From CAZEQD01 sp964514305 (GTDB taxonomy: Bacteria > Acidobacteriota > Aminicenantia > Aminicenantales > Aminicenantaceae), in contig CAZEQD010000061.1 of assembly GCA_964514305.1 (NCBI GenBank), positions 1 to 11,709 on the forward strand: a DNA stretch of 11,709 nt, in the 5' to 3' direction. The translations under genes were made by a program, and so were the position numbers. This document shows, piece by piece, positions 1 through 4,932 of the stretch (the first letter of the stretch is position 1; each line of letters begins with the position of its first letter). Under the pieces are notes generated by a model. It was not told the DNA's origin. It worked only from the letters and a program-made list of their open reading frames with translations, and ran no database searches.

Positions 1-2
1 CA

Positions 3-569
3 GGCAGGAAGGCTGCCTCAGCCATCGATAAATTCCTCGGAGGAGAAGGAATTATAGATTCTTCCTCTAAACTGCAGGATAAAGAAAAAAAGGATTTCTG
101 GCTGGGAGAACTGGAAGGCTTTATCACCAGGGAAAGAGTTTCTATGCCCACTCTTCCCTTGCCCGAGCTGCTCAGTTCTTTTGATCTTATTCAATTGGGA
201 CTGAGTGAAGAGCAGGCCCGTCAGGAGGCCAGCCGCTGCCTGCGATGTGACTTGAGGCTTCAATTTTTGCCTGTTTTCCTGCCTCCAGAGAAATGGCTTG
301 AGCTTAAACCTGAAACCATAAGTCAAGTTCCAGAAACAGAAGGCGTATTTCAGCTTCTGGATGAAGAGAAGAAAATTATCTACATTGCCGGCACCCCTCA
401 TCTGAGAGAGGCGATTCAGGAAAAATTTAGTTCATTACCGGAGGCCAAATATTTCTATTATGAAGAAGACCCGATGTATACCAAAAGCGAAAGCGAGCTT
501 ATCCAGCAGTTCCTGCAGCAGCACGGCCACCTTCCTCCAGGCAATGAAGAAGTGGAAGATCTCTTCTGA
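3..569 (+). CDS. FAD/NAD(P)-dependent oxidoreductase, GltD-like, C-terminal part with GIY-YIG-like tail (5' end outside window)
   Basis: The reading frame is open from base 3, so the gene begins upstream; the first in-frame ATG (144) is internal. The opening residues GRKAASAIDKFLGG match the end of the dinucleotide-binding fold in glutamate-synthase small subunit-like and NuoF-linked FAD oxidoreductases. About 60 residues later comes EEQARQEASRCLRCDL, the typical closing helix of these proteins, with two cysteines in CxxC spacing (codons at 237 and 246). The final ~75 codons (from about 330) form a separate domain: GVFQLLDEEKKIIYIAG, then LREAIQE and a late ESELIQQFLQQHGHLPP. This resembles the beta-hairpin, Arg and Glu segments of a GIY-YIG fold, but without a clear catalytic set. 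The family passes electrons between NAD(P)H and partner iron-sulfur or flavoprotein subunits, but the partner genes lie outside the window. The stop codon is 2 bp from that of the convergent ATPase gene. The oxidoreductase assignment is fairly secure; the tail fold is inference. Confidence 0.8.
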   Translation, partial: GRKAASAIDKFLGGEGIIDSSSKLQDKEKKDFWLGELEGFITRERVSMPTLPLPELLSSFDLIQLGLSEEQARQEASRCLRCDLRLQFLPVFLPPEKWLELKPETISQVPETEGVFQLLDEEKKIIYIAGTPHLREAIQEKFSSLPEAKYFYYEEDPMYTKSESELIQQFLQQHGHLPPGNEEVEDLF

Positions 570-571
570 GC

Positions 572-1957
572 CTATTCGATTAACTTATCCTTATGGAATA
601 AAAAGACATTTTCTTTTTTGGCCAGGCTGAGCATATTATCGGTAAAACCACTTTTGGAAAAAAGACAGAAATGTTCCTTCCTTTCCCTTTTTTTCCAGTC
701 AACTCTCTGAGACTTTCTTTTTAAATTCTGATAGATATCTATCCCAACAGGCTTCCTTGTCCATTTAACTTCTCCAAAACAAATCTCTTTCCGTTCCTCA
801 TTGAGAGCAACTATGTCAATCTCTTCCTGCCTGTCCCACCAATGGCCTATTTTTTCAATGGGAAAGAAGCGATCCTCATGTCTTAATATAATTTCCTGAG
901 AGACTTTTTCATAATTATCTGCAACCAACGAAAGAAATTCTTTTTTGGTTTTTTTAAGAGCATATTCTGTTCTTCCCTCTTCAATGTATCTACGATTAGG
1001 CAGAACAAACCTGAACCAGAACCGGAAGAATTGGTCCTGAAGCTTATAAAGTCCTTTTCTTGATTTCAGCGGATTTTTTTCAGTCACCGGCACTTCTTTT
1101 TGAATGACATGAAGATCTTCAAGAATGAACAGATATTTATGTAGAATTCCTTTTTCCAGCCCTGTCTCATTTACGATTTCGCTGATTCTGTTTTTACTTA
1201 AAGCTATGGCTTTCAGGATAGCAAAATAATTGCGGGGTTCTCTGAGATCTTCTCGAAGAATGAATTCTACTTCCCGGTAAAGAAAACTCTCTGGCTGGAA
1301 AATATTCTCCTTGATATTTTTCTCAAGAGAGAACCGGGGATGCAGCTGTTTTAAATAGCTGGGATTTCCGCCTGTAATGGAATAGAATTCAAGGCACCGT
1401 TCAAAGGAGAGATGTGGATAAAACTTGGAGGCCTCAAAAAAGAAAAATGGCTTGAGGAATATCTGAGCGGTCCTTCTGCCAAAAAGAGGTGCTTTTTGAG
1501 ATAAGACCTCCGTTTCCATCAGGCCGATGCTTGAACCACAGAGTATTAGAAAAACTGGAGACTGTCTGAGTTTCTCATCCCACCCAGCCTGGAATATAGA
1601 TGAAATTCCTTTATTAGCCTCGGCCAAAAAAGGAAATTCGTCTAAAACCAGAATTACTTTTTCTTTAATTTGATTCTTTATGTATTCAAAAAAAACTTTC
1701 CAATCTGGAAAACCGGTAGTTTTTAAAATTTCATCCTTGAAAAACTCGCCAACTGCCTCACCCAGAGACCGGAGATTTTCAACCTCGTTGATTCTTTGAG
1801 CCAGAAAATAAATGTGAGGCTTGTTATTTATAAACTGTTTTATCAGCTCAGTTTTTCCTATTCGCCTTTTGCCATAAATTACCACCAACTGCGCTTCTCT
1901 TTTGTTCCACAGCTTCTCAAGAGCATTTAATTCTCTTTTTCTGTTTATGAATTTCAC
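572..1957 (-). CDS. AAA+ ATPase of the archaeal ATPase_2/DUF234 type with PD-(D/E)XK-like C-terminus
   Basis: This 461-residue protein starts at GTG (1957-1955), preceded by a GGGAG ribosome-binding site (about 1967-1971). It opens with the family signature FINRKREL. Walker A is GKRRIGKT (residues 29-36), Walker B VILVLDE (101-107), sensor-1-like LILCGSS (137-143), and GRRT at 160-163 may supply the arginine finger. Residues ~240-300 look like a winged helix. The C-terminus carries WWDRQEEIDIVALNEERKEICFGEVKW, where Glu379, Asp381, Glu396 and Lys398 fit the ExD...ExK core of a PD-(D/E)XK fold, as in DUF234 (PF03008). There is no signal peptide or membrane segment. The family is common in archaea and scattered in bacteria, its function is unknown, and nuclease activity is not demonstrated. 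It is transcribed alone, against its neighbours, from a promoter with an embedded palindrome, which suggests a self-regulated, possibly mobile single-gene module. Family assignment is strong; function is not. Confidence 0.9.
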   Translation of the reverse strand: MKFINRKRELNALEKLWNKREAQLVVIYGKRRIGKTELIKQFINNKPHIYFLAQRINEVENLRSLGEAVGEFFKDEILKTTGFPDWKVFFEYIKNQIKEKVILVLDEFPFLAEANKGISSIFQAGWDEKLRQSPVFLILCGSSIGLMETEVLSQKAPLFGRRTAQIFLKPFFFFEASKFYPHLSFERCLEFYSITGGNPSYLKQLHPRFSLEKNIKENIFQPESFLYREVEFILREDLREPRNYFAILKAIALSKNRISEIVNETGLEKGILHKYLFILEDLHVIQKEVPVTEKNPLKSRKGLYKLQDQFFRFWFRFVLPNRRYIEEGRTEYALKKTKKEFLSLVADNYEKVSQEIILRHEDRFFPIEKIGHWWDRQEEIDIVALNEERKEICFGEVKWTRKPVGIDIYQNLKRKSQRVDWKKRERKEHFCLFSKSGFTDNMLSLAKKENVFLFHKDKLIE

Positions 1958-1976
1958 TGTTTTTTTCTCCCTTATA

Positions 1977-2013
1977 TAGTCTACTTTTAAGTAGTCTACT
2001 TTAAAGTAGACTA
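1977..2013. repeat. Tandem/palindromic operator-like repeats upstream of the ATPase gene
   Basis: Two direct copies of a 15-bp unit, TAGTCTACTTTTAAG (1977-1991) and TAGTCTACTTTAAAG (1992-2006), are followed by TAGACTA. Copy two plus this tail forms a perfect 22-bp palindrome (1992-2013) with core AGTCTACTTTAAAGTAGACT. Copy one contains a second, shorter dyad, CTACTT-TT-AAGTAG (1981-1994). The array fills the space from the -10 box to just upstream of the ribosome-binding site. This is the expected layout of a two-site operator for a dimeric regulator, possibly the ATPase itself through its winged helix. The regulator's identity is inference; the symmetry is directly visible. Confidence 0.75.
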
Positions 2014-2021
2014 TTTGTCAA
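1993..2021 (-). promoter_or_regulatory. Sigma70-type promoter of the ATPase gene
   Basis: Reading the minus strand, a perfect -35 box TTGACA (2021-2016) is followed by a 17-bp spacer and a -10 box TAGACT (1998-1993, 4 of 6 matches to TATAAT). Transcription would begin near 1986, leaving a leader of about 29 nt that contains the GGGAG site before the GTG start. A second TAGACTATAT nearer the gene could act as an alternative -10. The spacer and the -10 box are made entirely of palindromic repeat sequence, so a bound repressor would block polymerase directly. Confidence 0.65.
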
Positions 2022-2489
2022 TAAGAAAATGGCTTGTTTTCTCTGTGGTTGTTAAGATAAATTTTTTCACGCAGATCAACTTTGCGTTTTGGTATTTTAT
2101 AGGAAAAAGCGATTTTTATTTATACAAAATATCCCCTTGGCTCTATGATAAGGCTTATTTTTTTTAATGAAAAATAATCAAAGAACCTGATTATCGGAAT
2201 TATTGTTGAAAGAAAATAAAAAGAGATATCGGCTCAAACAGCTTATTAATTAACGGTTATATGCCAAATGAAATCAGAGACTCTTTTTTAAGGTCTTTTA
2301 TTGAGTTCGACATATTATCTCTTAAAAAATTGGATTTCCAAACCTTTTTATCACACTTTTTATCATAGAGCCGGATGGATTGAGAGTGCAGGGATATCAA
2401 CCGGATGTCGTTCAAGGCACCAAAAGCGCCTGAAATCACCCATGGCTCTCCTTCAGCTCTATGAGAAGATTACGGTACGTAACCCAGAC
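2022..2489. other. Non-coding interval with possible decayed DNA
   Basis: I find no credible intact gene here. The first part (about 2022-2360) is strongly AT-rich with poly-T and poly-A runs. From about 2365 to the start of the inverted-repeat element the sequence becomes visibly richer in G and C, as if of different origin. Short open frames on both strands (up to about 68 codons) have no family resemblance. The only one with a good ribosome-binding site is a 26-codon minus-strand frame (2443-2363) with AAGGAG four bases before its ATG. The motif GCTCTATGA(T/G)AAG recurs three times: at 2139 and 2455 on the plus strand, and at 2372 on the minus strand with AAA at its end. This hints at remnants of a repeated element. 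Confidence 0.5.
2139..2372. repeat. 13-bp perfect inverted repeat, arms 208 bp apart
   Basis: GGCTCTATGATAA at 2139-2151 is exactly complementary to TTATCATAGAGCC at 2360-2372. A chance 13-bp match in an interval of this size is unlikely but not excluded. The arms may mark the ends of a small decayed insertion of 234 bp. No flanking target duplication is seen. Confidence 0.35.
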
Positions 2490-2618
2490 GGGGTCAGACC
2501 TTCATAAGTTTCATAACTTTAATTTTTAAAGTAATTGTAAGGGCTTTTGTGTCATGCAGGCCTACGAGATGTATCAATAGAGAGGTGTAAGTTATGAAAC
2601 TTATGAAGGTCTGACCCC
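2490..2618. mobile_element. MITE/REP-like element with perfect 30-bp inverted arms
   Basis: The left arm (2490-2519) begins GGGGTCAGACCTTCATAAGT. The right arm (2589-2618) is its exact reverse complement over all 30 positions. The arms enclose 69 bp with no convincing gene. From memory, the GGGGTCAGACC end sequence recurs next to IS200/REP-type (Y1 tyrosine) transposase genes in many bacteria, so this is best read as a non-autonomous or solo copy mobilised in trans. No transposase gene lies in the window and no target duplication is visible. The right arm is followed by a run of six T, so on the plus strand the RNA would form a very long hairpin with a terminator-like tail just before the iorA promoter. 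This may insulate the operon from upstream transcription. Confidence 0.75.
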
Positions 2619-2631
2619 ATTTTTTCTTAGC

Positions 2632-2660
2632 TTGACACAATATATTATTGTTTGTATTTT
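2632..2660 (+). promoter_or_regulatory. Sigma70-type promoter of the iorA operon
   Basis: A perfect -35 box TTGACA (2632-2637) is followed by a 17-bp spacer and TATTTT (2655-2660, 4 of 6 to consensus). Transcription would start near 2667, giving a leader of about 60 nt to the iorA ATG. The spacer carries an interrupted palindrome, ACAATA-TAT-TATTGT (2637-2651), that could be an operator. The promoter lies 13 bp beyond the inverted-repeat element. Confidence 0.6.
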
Positions 2661-2725
2661 AAGTAGTTATTTAAAAGGTCATTATTTTCCCAAGAATCAA
2701 ATATTTTGCACAGAGGATTTTAGCC

Positions 2726-4321
2726 ATGAAAGAACAAATTTTACTCGGAGATGAAGCAGTTGCCCTGGGAGCCATCGGGGCCGGTCTAACTGCTGCCTAT
2801 TCCTATCCTGGAACACCAGCCTCAGAGATTATGGAATATTTGATAAAAGCCTCAGAGGATGGAAAAAAATTCAGAGCCACCTGGTGTGTTAATGAAAAAG
2901 TAGCTTATGAAGAGGCTTTAGGAGTTTCCTTTGCGGGTAAACGGGCTTTAGTTTCGATGAAGCATGTCGGTTTGAATGTGGCCGCTGATCCTTTTATTAA
3001 TTCTGCTTTGACCGGGGCCAATGGCGGTCTGGTCCTTGTTGTAGCTGATGATCCCGGCATGCACAGCTCCCAGAATGAACAGGACAGCCGCTATTATGCT
3101 GATTTTGCTCAAATTATCTGCCTGGAGCCCTCTAACCACCAAGAGGCTTATGATATGGCCAGAGCTGCTTTTGATCTCTCCGAAAAGTTTGGCCTACCGA
3201 TGATGATAAGACTGGTTACCCGCCTTTCCCACAGCCGTTCACGAGTTTTTCCTCGGCCTAGCAGGAAGCAAAATTTAATAAAATATGGTCCTAACCAAGA
3301 TTGGACCCTACTGCCAGCCAATTCCAGGCGACGCTTTAAGATTTTAATGAGTAAACAAAGCAATTTTGTCGAATTCTCAAATAGTTCAGAATTTAATTCT
3401 CTTCACCTTAATAAAGAGAACACTTCTCTGGGCATTATTGCCTCTGGAATTGCTTATAATTATGTTTTAGAGAACTTTAAGGATAAGACCAAGCTTCCTT
3501 CTCTGTTAAAGATAGGAGCTTATCCCTTGCCCGAGAAGTTAATTTTTGAACTCACTCAGAAGGTAAAGACTATCCTGGTTGTCGAGGAGGGCTATCCTTA
3601 CATTGAGAAAAAATTGAGGGGAATTTTTGGCCTAAAAGACAAAGATATTAGAGGAAAATTAAGCGGTCATCTACCGCTCACTGGTGAGCTGACCCCAGAT
3701 GTTGTTGGTTCTGCTTTAGGAAAGCCACCTTTAGTAAATTCCAAACTGGCCGAATTGAAACTGGCGGCTAGACCTCCACAACTTTGTCCTGGGTGTCCTC
3801 ATGCAGATACCTTTAAAGCTTTAAAAAAGGCTTTAGAGTCTTTTCCTGAAGCTGTTGTCTTCAGTGATATAGGTTGTTATACTCTGGGCGCTCTTGCCCC
3901 TTATCAAGCAGTTGATACTTGCGTCTGCATGGGAGCCAGTGTAGGCATGGCTAAAGGAGGGGCAGAAGCAGGTATTTATCCTTCAATAGCTGTTATTGGT
4001 GATTCCACTTTTGGCCATTCAGGTTTGACTCCTCTCCTTGATGCGGCCACTGCCGGGACTAACATGACTGCTGTTATTTTAGATAACGCAACAGTGGCCA
4101 TGACCGGTGGGCAGCCAACTTTTGCCTCAGGAGAAAGATTGGTGAGGATGGTTGAAGGTTTAGGAGTGGCCAAGGAGCATATAAGAGTTATTGTTCCTCT
4201 TCCCAAAAATCTGGAAGAAAATGTTAGAATTCTGAGGGAAGAAATTGAATATAAAGGTTTTTCGGTAGTAATTTCGAACAGAGAGTGTGTTCAAGAGTTG
4301 GGAAAAAGGAAAAGGAGATAA
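2726..4321 (+). CDS. iorA: Indolepyruvate:ferredoxin oxidoreductase alpha subunit, lacking the C-terminal ferredoxin domain
   Basis: The 531-residue TPP-dependent subunit performs oxidative decarboxylation of aryl-pyruvates (from Trp, Phe, Tyr) to aryl-acetyl-CoA in the cytoplasm, with IorB as partner. The N-terminal pyrimidine-binding domain has YPGTP (27-31) and the VNEKVAYEEA helix with Glu57, the likely cofactor-activating glutamate. A central transketolase-C-like domain spans about 235-345. The TPP-pyrophosphate domain has LCPGCPH (353-359), DIGCYTLG (381-388), GDSTFGHSG (425-433) and ILDNATVAMTGGQP (451-464). The protein ends shortly after VVISNRECV. Usual IorA proteins (about 600-650 residues) continue with a double [4Fe-4S] ferredoxin domain that is absent here. 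The start is supported by AGAGGA (2712-2717) 8 nt upstream. It is the first gene of the operon, and iorB starts 4 bp after its stop. Substrate preference cannot be read from sequence; the family assignment is strong. Confidence 0.93.
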   Translation: MKEQILLGDEAVALGAIGAGLTAAYSYPGTPASEIMEYLIKASEDGKKFRATWCVNEKVAYEEALGVSFAGKRALVSMKHVGLNVAADPFINSALTGANGGLVLVVADDPGMHSSQNEQDSRYYADFAQIICLEPSNHQEAYDMARAAFDLSEKFGLPMMIRLVTRLSHSRSRVFPRPSRKQNLIKYGPNQDWTLLPANSRRRFKILMSKQSNFVEFSNSSEFNSLHLNKENTSLGIIASGIAYNYVLENFKDKTKLPSLLKIGAYPLPEKLIFELTQKVKTILVVEEGYPYIEKKLRGIFGLKDKDIRGKLSGHLPLTGELTPDVVGSALGKPPLVNSKLAELKLAARPPQLCPGCPHADTFKALKKALESFPEAVVFSDIGCYTLGALAPYQAVDTCVCMGASVGMAKGGAEAGIYPSIAVIGDSTFGHSGLTPLLDAATAGTNMTAVILDNATVAMTGGQPTFASGERLVRMVEGLGVAKEHIRVIVPLPKNLEENVRILREEIEYKGFSVVISNRECVQELGKRKRR

Positions 4322-4325
4322 GGCT

Positions 4326-4913
4326 ATGAAGCAGGACATTATTTTAGCTGGTGTCGGTGGACAGGGAATTCTTTCTATTGCTTTTGTTATTGATCAAGCA
4401 GCTTCAGCTCAGGGCTTGATTTTTAAACAGGCTGAAGTCCACGGTATGGCTCAGCGCGGAGGAGCTGTTCAATCCCATCTTCGTTTATCTGATGGGGAAA
4501 TTTTCAGCGATCTTATCCCTAAAAGAGAAGCTGATATGATTTTGAGTGTGGAACCGCTGGAAACTCTCCGCTACTTAGATTTTCTCTCTCCTCAGGGAAT
4601 TGTGATCAGCAGCAGTTCTCCTTATATTAATATTCCTGATTATCCAGATTTAAATGAGGTTTTAGCTGAAATTAAGAGAGCGGTCAGGAATATTATAGTT
4701 GATGCTTCACAGTTGGCCAGAGAGGCTGGCTTTGCTAAGGCCCAAAATATGGTTATGTTAGGAGCTGCTTCCAATTATTTAATCCTTGATGTGAAAAATT
4801 TAAAAAAATTTATCCGTGTGCTTTTTCAGTCAAAAGGAGAGAAGATTGTAGAAATAAACCTTAAGGCTTTTGCCTTGGGAGCCAAAGCAGCTGCCTCCTT
4901 CAAAAAAGTATAA
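4326..4913 (+). CDS. iorB: Indolepyruvate:ferredoxin oxidoreductase beta subunit
   Basis: This 195-residue protein is of the pyruvate/ketoisovalerate oxidoreductase gamma-domain family. The N-terminus MKQDIILAGVGGQGILSIA is the standard family opening, with glycine-rich GVGGQG at 9-14. The diagnostic segment EVHGMAQRGGAVQSHLRL follows at 37-54. I chose the ATG at 4326, not the in-frame ATG at 4287, because AGGAG (4313-4317) lies 8 nt upstream of it and the homologous start falls here. The ribosome-binding site overlaps the end of iorA, so the two subunits are probably translationally coupled and made in equal amounts. It completes the CoA-acylating 2-oxoacid oxidoreductase with IorA. It has no cysteine cluster of its own, so it does not replace the missing ferredoxin domain. 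Confidence 0.95.
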   Translation: MKQDIILAGVGGQGILSIAFVIDQAASAQGLIFKQAEVHGMAQRGGAVQSHLRLSDGEIFSDLIPKREADMILSVEPLETLRYLDFLSPQGIVISSSSPYINIPDYPDLNEVLAEIKRAVRNIIVDASQLAREAGFAKAQNMVMLGAASNYLILDVKNLKKFIRVLFQSKGEKIVEINLKAFALGAKAAASFKKV

Positions 4914-4932
4914 GTCAGGGCGAGAAAAAGAA

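Noticed and set aside
144..146. ATG 144 as true start of a small separate protein
   Set aside because: The frame stays open to the window edge and the upstream residues match the same oxidoreductase family.
18..401. 127-codon minus-strand frame opposite the oxidoreductase
   Set aside because: It is antisense to a frame with clear family motifs and has no features of its own.
1977..2013. CRISPR-like array
   Set aside because: Only two adjacent 15-bp units without spacers; better explained as an operator.
2257..2507. Overlapping 60- and 68-codon frames on both strands as genes
   Set aside because: Neither resembles a known family; the plus-strand one runs into the inverted-repeat arm, and composition changes midway.
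4287..4325. Longer start of iorB at ATG 4287
   Set aside because: It lies inside iorA. The ATG at 4326 has AGGAG at proper distance and gives the standard N-terminus.
4319..4325. Possible frameshift that cut off a ferredoxin domain from iorA
   Set aside because: No cysteine-rich ferredoxin-like frame exists near the iorA/iorB junction; iorB begins 4 bases after the stop.
4870..4932. Longer start of the acyl-CoA synthetase at TTG 4870
   Set aside because: It would overlap iorB by 44 bases, lacks a well-spaced ribosome-binding site and adds a lysine/proline-rich segment that is just iorB read in another frame. GTG 4933 fits the family start better.
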